Shown: piece after piece, positions 21,211 through 32,459 of the stretch
How the letters are laid out: the number at the start of each line of letters is the position of its first letter
Numbering within the stretch: the first letter of the stretch is position 1
Assembly: GCA_021234155.1 (NCBI GenBank)
Contig: JAJEKV010000053.1
Location: 1,189,307 to 1,253,306 of the forward strand
Direction: 5' to 3'
Source of the DNA: Isoetes taiwanensis
Lineage: Eukaryota > Streptophyta > Lycopodiopsida > Isoetales > Isoetaceae
Length of the DNA: 64,000 nucleotides
Made by a program: the position numbers and the translations under genes
The notes under the pieces: model-generated
What the model saw: the letters and a program-made list of their open reading frames with translations, nothing else
Databases searched by the model: none
Told to the model about the DNA's origin: nothing

Positions 21211-24200
21211 GATAAAAATTGCTTCTTCTAGATTTGAATGCTATGTGGCACGTGTCTATTTTGAACCTCTGGATCCACATCCTGCACCAGTGTATTCAAT
21301 AGATGGATTAAATAAAGAGGATCCTTTTATACACCTATCAGCTGATATTGCATGCTTTAAAGAGCATGGGCATGTCTTTATAACTGGAGATCTTAATGGT
21401 GATCTTTGGCCAAACAAAGCGACACTCCTTTCTGGAGAAGGTAGTCCTTTATGGTTACTAGAACAAACAGATGATACAAGCCCTTGGTCTCATAAATCTG
21501 TAGATATGATATCCAATAAGATGGTCAAACACATGATCACTATGTGTAAATCCTTTAAATTTGTTTTATACAATGGCATTACATAGTTTCCAGGATCATG
21601 GGATTTCACATGTCACCAGCCAGTGTTGTAGATTATCTGATAGGAGACTCTCATGGTATTGATATTATTTCAGATTTTAAAGTCTTGGCAAGGAATCCTG
21701 ACACAGATCACGCTCTGCTTGGGTTTACCCTCGGCTTTGAAGCATAAGAAGTCACCAAAATTGGTACCGCCACCCAAAATAAGACTGACTTATAAGAAGG
21801 CAGGAGATTATGGACGCTTGCTTGATGATAAGCTTTCCAGACTTTGCTAATCAGGCACATTAGAGCAAAAGAATGAGGTATTGACCAATCTACTACTGCA
21901 AACAGCAAGTTCTATTTTTTGTTTGACCAAGAAAAACATGAAAACAACTGGGGGAAAAGCAAATGGTTTGATGCAGAATGTTTTGCGGCTAAAAAAATGT
22001 ATATTAAATTAGGGAACCAGGCCAAGTTCAAGCAGTATAGGGTGTTGGTTAAACATAAAAAAGGGATTGGTGCAGAAAACATCAGAAAAATATGATGCAC
22101 ATTGAAAAGATAGACCCTAAACGATTTTGGTACCACACAAAAAAGATGGGGACAGTAGGTGACATCTCAAAAGAAGATGTTTTGAATTGGATAAAGGAAC
22201 TCTATAGTACTCCTGAGGTAGAACAAATATTGTTTGAAGGAGAGTCTAAAGAAATATTCTCCGTGGCAGATGTGGAATGTGCGCTACGGAAAATGAACAA
22301 TGGCAAAGCTAATGATTCAAATGGGCTTCGGTTGCATTGTTTAAGTGGGGAGGAGATAAACTCGATATGCTCTTAGCTAATTTATGCAATGAATGTCTTA
22401 TAAAGGGCAATTTTCCAGGTGATTTATGTATTAATAGGACCATTCTTATCTATAAATCTGGAAGTAAGAATGAAGTGAAGAACTATCGAACAATCTTGAT
22501 AAGCAATGTTTTTGCTAAACTTTTGGCATCTATGTTGGGAACAAAATTTCTTCTTGGGCTGATGAACATGATAATAGAGCTATTGGATAGGTAAGTTTCC
22601 GAAGTAACCACTCAACATTAGATCATCTGGCTACTTTGCGAGTAATGGCAGAGGGAGCAAAAGGCTCTGGAAATGAAAGGTATGTGGCTTTTATTGATTT
22701 AACAAAAGCATTTGATAGGGTTAGTAGAAAAGAGCTTGCTTTGAGACTAAATGACCTTAGTATCCCAAAGTTTGTATAAACAAGTCCTAGTAGAGCTCTC
22801 TTTTCCATTTGCTGGAATAGGAAAAGTAACAAACACAATTGGTGTAAAACAAGGGTGTCCATGCTCCCCTATCCTTTTCGGGTTATTTATTGATGAGCTA
22901 GAGAGCTGACTGGCCAGACTTGGTTGTGTTGGAGTTAGACTTGGGAAGTACATTATCAGCTTTGGTTATTTGCGGATGACATAGTACTAATCTCCAAAAC
23001 AGCAAGCAGTTTACAACAGCATTTAAATGTTTTGGATGCTTTTTGTGCTGAAAAACGATTGTCCATAAATACAGATAAGTAAAAAATTATGGTGTTTGGG
23101 GGGCATGATACCGCAATCTTCTCTATTGGAGGAATACCTTTACAGAAAGTAAGTGAGTATAAATATCTTGGTATTGAAATATCACAAAACTATAGATGGA
23201 ATGTGGCGGCCCAAAAGAGGGCTTCAGGAGGCATGCGGGCATTATACAATATGCTTCATTTGTGTAAAATCAATAATTTCGATCACTGGAAGTTGAGACG
23301 ATTGCTATATGGTGTTCAAGTGAAACCAGTGATCCTTTATGGCAGTCCCATTTGCGAGGCAGGCTTATCAAAGAAGAGTTGGGATGAAATTGAAAAGGTC
23401 CAAAAGAGGTTTTTGCTCGGAGAATTTGGGGCAAAACCTCAAATACCATATGAAATGTTGTTGGCAGAGGCAGGCATGCTTCCACTTGAGGTAGAAGCTC
23501 TTTGCAAGACCATAAACTATGTCAATAAGGTGCTTGCTATGGATTGTGATCGATACCCTAGAATGGCTTTAGAGCAATCCATTGTTAAAGGTTGGTATTT
23601 GGAGGTCAAACATTGGGCAGAAAGATGGCTGGGTAGTGTAATCTCGCTTAAGTTCATGGAAGTTCACGTGTAGGTTTCTGAAATAGTTGTCAAGAAAATG
23701 TGGATATTGGAGTTAGAAAAAGAGGTTAAAAAACAGTTTTATCTTACAAATGTCAATGACTTGCAGGAATACAAAGAAAAAAAGTATCTCCTATCCAATA
23801 TTGATAGGGGATGCTTATTTCTCAACTCTGATTGTCATCGCATGCACTCCATATAGAGATTTGGAAGGTGGATTGGTATTCCTCAACTTCGATTGTCATC
23901 ATGCACTCCATATAGAGATTTGGAAGGTGGATTGGTATTCCTCGTGAGTCGGAGGTTGTGTCTGGATGTCTAGAGCTAGAAATTGAAGCAGAGGAGCATG
24001 CATTCTTGAGATGTGCTTCTTATGCTCATATTAATTGATGTCGATGGTATCGGGTAACCTCTCTAAAAGATCTCTTTGATATACCAGCACATCTTTTAAG
24101 CTCGTATGTGAAGGCTATTTGGAAAGAAAGAAAGGTATAATGAATCTATTTGAATTCATGAAAGATTTTGAGTTAGAATGTGCTCTGAATTGAGCGTCTT

Positions 24201-24285
24201 GAACAATAAATTCTGTGTCTTTTTATCATAGAGGCCTGGAGGCCTAAATGGCTTGATCAATACATTTAACATTTAACATTTAACA
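21211..24285 (+). mobile_element. Non-LTR retrotransposon (LINE), 5'-truncated
   Basis: Endonuclease and reverse transcriptase remains in the plus direction end in a short tandem tail, (CATTTAA)x3 at 24263-24285. This is a microsatellite-like 3' end rather than poly(A). The 5' end begins within the endonuclease domain, directly at the chromovirus LTR edge. It lacks the plant-L1 signature words carried by the LINE pieces at 26-28 kb and 37.5-39.6 kb and belongs to a different clade. Confidence 0.85.
21230..23673 (+). pseudogene. LINE endonuclease/reverse transcriptase remains
   Basis: The 21245-21586 frame carries the endonuclease box HVFITGDLNGDL. Downstream pieces read VDYLIGDSHGIDIISDF and NPDTDHALLGF, the C-terminal endonuclease region. 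RT follows: 22092-22376 (FSVADVECALRKMNNGKA), 22337-22594 (FPGDLCINRTILIYKSGSKN and a YRTILISN block), then VKQGCPCSPILFGLFIDELE near 22850 and the catalytic FADDIVLISKTAS at about 22970. The 23089-23673 frame holds the post-RT part (VSEYKYLGIEIS, KPVILYGSPICE). Stops and frame changes break it in at least five places, so it is not functional. Confidence 0.85.
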
Positions 24286-24290
24286 TCATT

Positions 24291-24725
24291 GCTCTGATAC
24301 CATTGTAACGCTCCCCACCAAATATACGATGCCCGGTCATATATCTCGTGGGAAAATCCAGCATATCCGTTGCACGGGCCCTCGTTCTTGGGATGGCCAT
24401 GGGGAGGAGACACGTAGATGTCTTGCACTCCTGCCTCTTGGGCTCCTGTAGCAATAAAGCATAAACATGAACACCAGCACCAGCAATAACAACACAATCA
24501 ACTACCTCGAAGGGTAGTACCATCTATCCATCCATAGATCCATCATATATAGATATCAATACATCATCATCACATGAGCTTCTGCGCAGGCTCGGACTCA
24601 TGGAACAAGTAGACTGATGACTGGGGTCTCAAGATAGAACAGATTGAGATATAACAATGGCAGGACTAGCTATAGACAATGGCTAGGGTTGACCATTCCA
24701 TCCACCCCACTTGTGCATATTATGC
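24291..24725 (-). repeat. LTR end with Met-tRNA PBS, reverse orientation
   Basis: On the minus strand the sequence reads ...GGGGAGCGTTACA, one A, then TGGTATCAGAGC (plus coordinates 24291-24302), a perfect PBS for initiator Met tRNA. The LTR therefore extends rightwards from 24304 to about 24725, where LINE sequence begins. The interior that should lie to the left is absent, because the plus-strand LINE tail ends five bases away. It is probably a truncated or solo LTR; the outer end is not certain. Confidence 0.6.
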
Positions 24726-24729
24726 AGAT

Positions 24730-25530
24730 GGGCTAAATCAGGATTCCACTCCTTCTACTGCGTACACGCTCCGAGGGCTGCTGAGCTATGCTGTATTGTT
24801 CAATATAAGATGCCAGCGGTCCTCCAAGTTGTTTAGTTGATTTTCTTATATTTGCTTCCTCCAAGATTTCCCTTAATCCTGGCGCCGTCCATATTGCTTT
24901 TCCGGTGTCTCTTGTCCCTTTATCCACTGCTATTACCCAATCCATCTGACCCCATTTCAGTCTTACCTTGTATGTTGGACACCTGTTATATACATGCCTC
25001 TCATCCTCAATTTTTGCCATGTTGCAAAGCTTGTTTCCCCTCGATATCATTGGCCTTTCCCATCTCTTTATCTCTATCAGCAGTTGTGGTTCCCTGCTCT
25101 AAATCTGTAAAGTATTATTCTTGTCGTTTTTATTTGGTTGTTGTTTGTATATACCATCTGTTCTAGGCTCTCTTCTAGGTTCATGATCTCCCTGCATAAT
25201 CATAGTTTTTTGTCCGATTGCATTTTAATCCATGTTCTCACCATCTTATCCCTGAATTGAGACTTTTCCCCCTGTAATATCTTGTTATCTACCTCTATCC
25301 ACAGATATAGGATCTTCCTGTACAATCCTTGTACAAAATTTCCTTTAGTCCTGTTCTTGTACAAAATTCTTCCAATATGCCAAGCATGCAATCTCGTTCA
25401 TTCATGTCCGTTGTGATCACGATCAGATCATCTACATATAACATGTTTGGTACTTTGGTCCCCTCTAATTCTGGGGCATAAAGATCCCCTCCAAACTTCT
25501 ACACCATACAACACTGTCATCTTAAACATT
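24730..25530 (-). pseudogene. Second LINE fragment (RT catalytic box and C-terminal zinc region)
   Basis: Reading the minus strand, sequence at about 25390-25450 encodes NMLYVDDLIVITTDMNERD, an RT catalytic box (YVDD). The frame at 25200-25391 continues it. The frame at 24733-25050 ends with NKLCNMAKIEDERHVYNRCP, the C..H....C zinc-like end common in LINE proteins, with one Cys missing. It differs in sequence from the plus-strand LINE next to it. Confidence 0.7.
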
Positions 25531-25654
25531 TATGTCTTTATGCCTCAATCTGTTATAGTGTGCTCCTATGTGAGTTTCCCCTGCTAGCTTGAATTTTGAA
25601 TGGCCCAAATTTCATGAAGATTCACCAGTATTTGGTATAATTGAGGATCGCATT

Positions 25655-26960
25655 GATTGCTGACGGGCCGTGCCACTCTAACAGCTTGATTTTTGAACTT
25701 GGTGTTATATCCTTGTGGAGATCTCTTTCAAAGATTTCCTTTGATGCAAATTTTCCTAAAACAGAGCTTCGGTTGAACAATTATGAGAAACAATATAATA
25801 TCAAGTCATTGAAAAGCAATAAAACCCTAAATCTGGATGCAATTTTCTTTGTTTTCACCCTCAATCTTATCCAAACATAGGTAAGCTATATATCATTGGA
25901 CAAATTTTTGAAAGAGATTTCCATTGGCGAGAAATTTCACCTAAAAACAGAGCTAACAACTTGACTTTTGAACCTTGGTATTACATCCACAGTTCAGGGT
26001 AGGGGCTGAGTGGTTGAGCCTCTATAACAACTACCCTTGAATGTTGACATAGAGAGCTTGGCAGTGTCCCACCAGAAAAGGTGCCTCCACAACCCCTCTA
26101 CTATGACATCCCAAGCATCAGAAGTTGAAACATGAATACCTACAGGAATACTAAGAAACTTGATTTCCTTTCCATGAGGCAATACCTTCTAGGGATAAGC
26201 AAGAACACATGGTGGGACTTCATTATCGAGAATCTACAGAGCAGAACACTTCTGGCAACCTATCAAAATTCCATATGCTAAGAAAATATGTCAAGAAGTA
26301 GCTTTGCATTTTGGAGATTATCATCATCTTCTATCAAGAATAAAAAGGTATCATCTGCATATTGATTACATATTCCTTGAGAGCCATTCTCCATAGGTAG
26401 ATCCCTAATGATGTCATCCTCGGTAGCACTAGAGAACAATCTGAGAACACCCTTATCGTAAAAAGCAATGGAGCCAAGGGGCAACCCTGACAAACTCCTC
26501 TATTAAGAGGAAACACAGCGAAGGGCTCTCCCTAGAAAAGTATTATAAATCTTGCAAGTATATGAAGCTTCATCACATCCCTTGTAAATGGGATACCAAA
26601 CCCTAAGGCCAATAGACACTTCTCTAAAAAATCCCAATCCACGCTGTCATAGGCCTTGGCAAGGTCAAATTTGAGATATACAATGTGATGTGCCCTTAGC
26701 CTTGCCCAATACATGCCTTCATATGCCGCGACAACATTGTCAAAAATACACCTTCCTGGCAAGAATCCTAATTGGGTGGAAGATGTCGATGCAACAAAAA
26801 CAACACGAAGCTTGTCTGTCGAAGCTTTCACAAAAATCTTAAAACACCGTAGAGAGCAGCATTAAGTTCTTGCGAAATGTTCTTGGGTTCTTTACACTTG
26901 GGAATAAGGGAAATGCAACATGTATTAAGAATTTTGTCCAAACTTCTGAACCTTCACATT
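25655..26960 (-). pseudogene. Plant L1 reverse transcriptase fragment, tandem copy 1
   Basis: The minus-strand frame 26532-26831 shows LGFLPGRCIFDNVVAAYEG and FDLAKAYDSVDWDFL, the classic plant L1 RT blocks. Frames 26334-26516 and 26278-26493 continue with RGVCQGCPLAPLLF and NQYADDTFLFL (catalytic YADD). The following region (25990-26180) holds a LSIPVGIHVS segment typical of the post-RT part. Frames are shifted, and the piece is collinear with copy 2 at about 27010-28310. Confidence 0.85.
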
Positions 26961-27009
26961 AAGATTTAGACATTTTCATTTCTCCAAGAGATTAGCCGCA
27001 GAACCCATG

Positions 27010-28310
27010 TCATCCTTGAGAGCCTGGTGTTACATCCTTATGGAGGTCTCTTTCAAAGCTTTCTTTTGGTGCAACTTTTACCTAAAACAGAGTTCCCGTT
27101 GAACAGTTACGAGAAAAAATATAATACCAAGTCATTGAAAAGCAATAAAACCCTAAATCTGGCTGTAATTTTGCCGTTTTTACCCTTCAATCTTGTCCAA
27201 ACATAGGCAAACTATATATAATTGGACAGATTTTTGAGAGAGATTTCCATTAGCAGAAATTTCACTTGAAACAGAGCTACGGATCAAAAATTATGATAAA
27301 AACAATAATACTGACCTGACGGGGCCGTCCATGTAACAACTTGATTTTTGAACCTTGGTATTACATCCACAGTTCAGGGTGGGGGCTGAGTGGTTGAGAG
27401 AGCTTAGCAGTGTCCCACCAAAATGGGTGCCTCCACAACCCCTCTATTATGACACCCCGAGCATCAGTAGTTGAGAAATACCTACAGGAATACCAAGAAA
27501 CTTGATTTCCTTCCCATGAGGCAATACCTTCTAGGGATAAGCAAGAACACATGGTGGGGCTTTGTTATTGAGAATTTACATAGCAGAATTGGCAACCTAT
27601 CAAAATTCCATATGGTAAGGAAAATATATCAGGAAGTAGCTTTGCATTTTGGAGATTATCATCATCTGCTATCAAGAATAAAAAGGTATCATCTGCATAT
27701 TGATTACATATTTCTTGAGAGACATTCTTCATAGGTAGATCCCTAATGATGTCTTCCTCGGCAGCACTAGAGAACAATCTGAGAGCACCCTTGCCACTAT
27801 CATAAAAAGCAATGGAGCCAAGGGGCAACCTTGACACACAGCAGATGGCTCTGCCTGGAAAAGTATTATAAATCTTGCAGAAATATGAAGCTTCATCACA
27901 TCCCTTGTGAATGGGATACCAAACCCTAAGGCCAATAGACACTTTAAAAAATCCCAATCCACGCTGTCATAAGCCTTGGCAAGGTCAAATTTGAGATATA
28001 CAATGCAATGTGCCCTTAGCCTTGCCCAATACATGCCTTCATATGCCGCGGCAACATTGTCAAAAATACACCTTCCATGCAAGAATCCTGATTGGGTGGA
28101 AGATGTCACTATAACAAGAACAATAATGAAGCTTCTCGCCAAAGCTTTTACAAAAATCTTAAAACAAGTAGAGAGCATCATTGAGTTCTTCCTAAAATGG
28201 TCTTGGGTTCTTTACACTTGGGAATAAGGGAAATGAAACATGTATCAAGAATTTTGTCCAAACTTCAATGCATTATATACATCATCTCAATCCACTCTCA
28301 ATAGTCTTGA
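27010..28310 (-). pseudogene. Plant L1 reverse transcriptase fragment, tandem copy 2
   Basis: The minus-strand frame 27729-28181 contains SGFLHGRCIFDNVAAAYEG, FDLAKAYDSVDWDF and CQGCPLAPLLF. Frame 27565-27957 contains NQYADDTFLFLIADDDN. Upstream, about 28200-28240, reads ISLIPKCKEPK, the usual start of the L1 RT. It repeats copy 1 including its noncoding flank (shared TTACATCCACAGTTCAGGGT at about 25983 and 27364), spaced roughly 1.32-1.38 kb apart in the same orientation. Confidence 0.85.
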
Positions 28311-28680
28311 AAAATTTCTAAGATTTAAACATTTCCAAGAGTTTAGCCATGAGAACCCGGTCATCCTTAGTGATATTTGTATCCAAAAGTGAACGCTTTG
28401 CTCACGATGAAACAATAGAACACACTTTAATCAAAGACAACAAATTGCATATCCTTTTGAAAAGGTAAATTTTGTCTAGCAAAGAATGAGGCAAAAAGAT
28501 TGTGAAGGCGATGCTTTAGGCGCATTGGGTCAAAGACCCCGAGCCATCTAGTAAGAGAAGAGAATCAACAAAAGTTGCCATCCATCTCCTTTTAACAACC
28601 CTAAAAAGGATTTGCGAACACCTATCAGCAAACTTGAATCATTGTAAACCAGCCTTCAAGCTAACTGCATTCACCCGCTC

Positions 28681-28776
28681 AACCTCAGTACCCTTAATTT
28701 CTGTCAAGATCTGTTTCTCTCTAACTCCAACCTCAGTACCCTTAATTTTTGTCAAGATCTGTTTCCTTCTAACTCT
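28681..28776. repeat. 48-bp tandem repeat, two copies
   Basis: AACCTCAGTACCCTTAATTT begins at 28681 and again at 28729, a period of 48 bp. On the minus strand the frame 28639-28830 reads through it as a 16-residue repeat (QILTKIKGTEV). It lies upstream (5' side) of the minus-strand L1 piece and may be part of that element's leader. Confidence 0.7.
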
Positions 28777-29144
28777 AGAAGAAGGGGCCTGACTGAGCTC
28801 TGCATATTTGTAACTCCATAAAGCTATCAACTATCCTCTAGCCTCAAGTACTTTTCTATGATCCCATTCCTTTGCAAATGATTTAACAACAGCCATGGCA
28901 GCAACAACACCTGACATCATGGCCAATTAATTTGTATGCCACCCTGGACCGATCATTTTTACCTCGTTTGGCTTACCACGCCATCTCCACCTTTCATATC
29001 TTAGATAGATTCATCTGAACCCTCCATCTGTCACACCTAAGCCCATGCCATCGCAGCCAACCATCTACCATGGCACATTTTTTATCCACGTCATCCGGTT
29101 GTCTATCTACATATCCATCCATCAACGGAGGAGAAACCTCAGCT

Positions 29145-30881
29145 ATGGCGTTGAATTTGCTCGTCGGCCGCGCAATGCTGCATCCACAACCTCAGCGGTC
29201 TATTCTATGCCGGTGCTCTGTATGTAAGGTTTCAATTGCTATGCCCTAATTCTTATTCTCAAGCATTCCATGTTTATGATTGTGTATTTGTTAACATAAT
29301 TTGGTTACTTTGTATACGTTTCTCATGTTTCTTGATGGTGCCTTGATTCACCCACAAGCTAATAGGGAGAGGGAGAGCTCCAGTAACACTACATACGTTC
29401 AAATTCAGACCGTTGCTTGTGGAATTTTTGCTGCCTTGACAGTTGCATCTGCAGTCCCCGCTATTGCGGCATCCTCTGTAAGGTTTTCCCTTCATCCCGG
29501 AATTTCTTATTTGTAATGCAAGAGTTTGCATGTATTAACTGCAAACATCCTGCTTGATTAGGTGAGATTACCACCAATATCTACAGACCCAAATCGGTGT
29601 GAGAAAGCTTTTGATGGGAACACCATTGGCCAAGCTAATGGTGTCTCTGATAAAGTCTTAGACCTTAGATTCTGTGATTACACAGACAACAAATCGGACT
29701 TGAAAGGGAAGACGCTCTCTTCGGCACTAATGTCTGGGGCAAAGTTTGATAGAGCTAATATGTCAGAAGTGGTTATGACCAAAGTGTATGCTGTCGGGGG
29801 TAGTTTTCAAGGTAAGTTGATTCTCATTATCACCTTACCCGCCAATAAGATTTGTTACTAGGATAATATTCTTTGACTCACTAGTTTCTAGAACAATTTG
29901 GTGCATCTTATAATGCCTGACTATTGGCTTAGAAAGCATGTTATAATTCACTTTCTAGGGTTCTATATCAGAACATTTTTAAGGCTTGTCCTTCATTGTT
30001 TGGGAAAGGAACACTTTGAGTATATAGTACTTTACAACTCATATAGTTTCATCAAAGGTCTTATCTCTGCAAGTTTGAAATGGACTGTTGGCCTTCTTTA
30101 CATGTGCCACATGAGAGTAGTTCAATTCAATTCTCTATCTCCGAGGGAATATATTGGCAGTTAAGGAGGATTCAGAGCAATGGCTGCCAATTCGAGAAGA
30201 ATGGCAAAATAGCGGATAAAGAAATCAAGCATAAGATTGCTGATAATTGACAGGAAATTGGTCTGGTGATTGAACCCTGTTTTGTTTCTAAATGTGGAGG
30301 GATTGCCTTTATCTGTGAGATTGAAGGAAGAACGAAGGGAAGCAACAAAGAAAATCAAACATCATTCTATATGGTCTGATGCTGGGCACCCCTTACATCT
30401 GATATATTGTGGCATATTATAACATACATCGTTGGATGCTGATAGATATAAGACCAGGTCCAGTGAAGAATGCTAACAACTTTATCTTAATCTGAGAATA
30501 AGCAAAATCTCCACTGATCAAATTTCATTCAAATGATTTTTACCATAATTTAGGTGCTTCGTCAAATTGCTTATCCCAGTAGATAAATTCCGTTTATCTT
30601 GTCCAGTTAATGCTTCTAATTTCATTTTACATCTTACTGTTGTTAATGGTGCAGGAACTGACTTTACTAATGCTGTGCTTGATCGTGTCAATTTTGATAA
30701 TGCTGATCTCAAGGGGGTCAAGTTCAAAAACACTGTACTATCGGGATCAACATTTGTGGGAGCAAATTTAGAAGATGCCTCGTTTGAAGATGCGTTGTTG
30801 GGATATGTGGATATCCAGAAGGTTTGCAGAAATCCTACACTTTCTGAGGAAAATAGACTTGAATTAGGTTGTAAAAATTAA
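29145..30881 (+). CDS. Thylakoid lumenal 17.4 kDa pentapeptide-repeat protein
   Basis: This is the chloroplast thylakoid-lumen pentapeptide-repeat protein (the Arabidopsis TL17.4 type). Its biochemical role is unknown. Likely exons are 29145-29219, about 29370-29477, 29562-29811 and 30655-30881, with GT-AG introns; the exon 2 start is uncertain (29370 or 29376 keep frame). Exons 1-2 give a bipartite transit peptide: an Arg/Ser/Cys-rich plastid part, then a hydrophobic thylakoid signal ending ASAVPAIAASS with an AxA-type cleavage site. Exon 3 carries PNRCEKAFDGNTIGQANGVS and DLRFCDY, then A(D/N)LxG-like pentapeptides (SGAKFDRANMSEV). Exon 4 continues with TDFTNAVLDRVNFDNADL and VDIQKVCRNP, ending ELGCKN. 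The mature domain has the four conserved Cys. No break is seen. Intron 3 is 843 bp and contains unassigned, possibly inserted, sequence. Confidence 0.88.
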
Positions 30882-31375
30882 AAGCAGTTAATGCAAAAGA
30901 TGCCATTTTGGACCCCTCACAAATCTCATGTGTAAGATTTTAGGGTTGCTCTTAGGTCTGTATAGTAGAATATAATTCCGTGACATGTGCTCCACAGAGA
31001 TTCCATCCTAACCTGGACATTATATTTTCATTATGAGTTGGAAGATGTAATCTGGTACTAACGTAATGTAGAATTTGGTTGTCCGAAATTAGTGTGGCTG
31101 AGGTCTATCTTAACATCCCTCTGTCTCGAGATGCAATGTCCTCATTGGACAAGAACGTGCTCTGTACCTGAACTTGGTCTCGTAGTAATTTTTTGGAGAA
31201 TGTCTGGAAACCTTTATCTTCAATGGTTGTGCAAATATCCATGATGATCGTATCCACAAAAAAGATAATGACAACAAGGACTGACTTAATGCAGAATGTA
31301 GGATAAGCAGTTTCTCTCTCATTTCATGGAGGCCCTTGGTATTACATTTCTTCAAAGGAAATGCAATAGTGCTTT
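30882..31375. other. 3' flank of the lumenal protein gene
   Basis: Probable 3' UTR, then spacer. No further gene is recognised; the minus-strand frame at 31110-31355 has no family signature. Confidence 0.4.
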
Positions 31376-32450
31376 GTAAAGATGGGTGTGAAAAATAAGT
31401 TCTTTGTAAAATGTGAAAGAGAACAGTTTCTTTGCAAGAACGTTAACACAAGTTTTGTTTATGCTAATGATACCCCACATTTAAAGAATGAATTGTTCAC
31501 TTATGAGGTTCAAAATTCAGCCAGTAAATGTCTTTCTAAGGAAGTCTTGACTGCATGCTGCAAGATGCTGATCACCAATGACCAGCCAGTGAGAATGGGA
31601 TGCTGCACATCGAACCTCATGTTGGTAAGGTTCAAAATATTGGCATACTGCAAAATCCCTGCATGGGCATTGCTCAAGTTATCAGATTGGCCTTGTTCTC
31701 TTTAGAATGGTCCATTTCTGCTTGGCGTCTTTCTCTCAACCTTTTGCATATTTCTTCTGTTATCCCCTAGAGACATCGCTGCTTGACTTCTATATTTTCT
31801 CTTGGAGGGAGCCAAGTATGTTGGTGCGGACGAGCATACAGCAGCGTCAAATATATCAGATGGAAAAGAAAACACAATCAAGAAAAATAAGAAACAAAAC
31901 CATAGAAGGTTAGCAAGTGGGCTTGCAAGAATTTGGATGACCAATTCTAGAAATTCCAAAAACCTCTAGAATTGCACTGATCTACAATAACAGAAAACCC
32001 TAATTCGCAGGCCTGGATTCCTGATTCGCATCCTAAATTTTTGACGCTCTGATACCACAATAAAATTTTATCCAAACCAACTAGTGTTCAAACGAAAACC
32101 AAAAGGTTTGGTTTGCTTTATAAAGAGGGGTGTGGAAAATAAGTTCTTTGTAAAATGTGAAAGAGCTTTCTGCAACAGTACCTTTGCAAGAACGTTCCAC
32201 AAGCAAAAGTTTTGTTTATATTAATGACACCCCACATCTAAACAATGAATTGTTTGCTTATGAGGTTCAAATTTCATCCAATAAATGTTCTTTTAAGGGA
32301 AGTCCTTGACTGCATGCTGCAAAAATTCATAGCACAAATTGAAGTAATCAATCGTTTCAACAAGTTTAAATCACCAGCCAGAACTGCGAGAAACAATTAT
32401 ATTTCAAATAGTGTCCAGTTCTGCTTTGCCCTCATGCCTTTGCATATATA
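31340..32450 (-). repeat. Degenerate direct-repeat pair with a PBS between (possible TRIM-like relic)
   Basis: 31380-31750 and 32126-32450 are diverged direct repeats (shared TAAGTTCTTTGTAAAATGTGA, CTTGCATGCTGCA-type and CAGCCAG words), about 745 bp apart. Between them the minus strand carries a perfect TGGTATCAGAGC (plus coordinates 32046-32057), a Met-tRNA PBS, just inside the right copy. This order fits a very short LTR element read on the minus strand, but clean TG...CA ends are not visible. The frame 31382-31705 is not a gene. Confidence 0.45.
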
Positions 32451-32459
32451 GCATGTCAC

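Noticed and set aside
24291-24302. Part of a tRNA gene (CAT/Met-like GCTCTGATACCA)
   Set aside because: Only the 12-nt complement of a primer-binding site is present, with no cloverleaf around it. The same holds for 32046-32057.
24266-24523. Cysteine-rich minus-strand ORFs
   Set aside because: The Cys/Trp/Tyr runs come from a CAGCAATAA/ACACCAGC-type simple stretch in an LTR; no start context or family.
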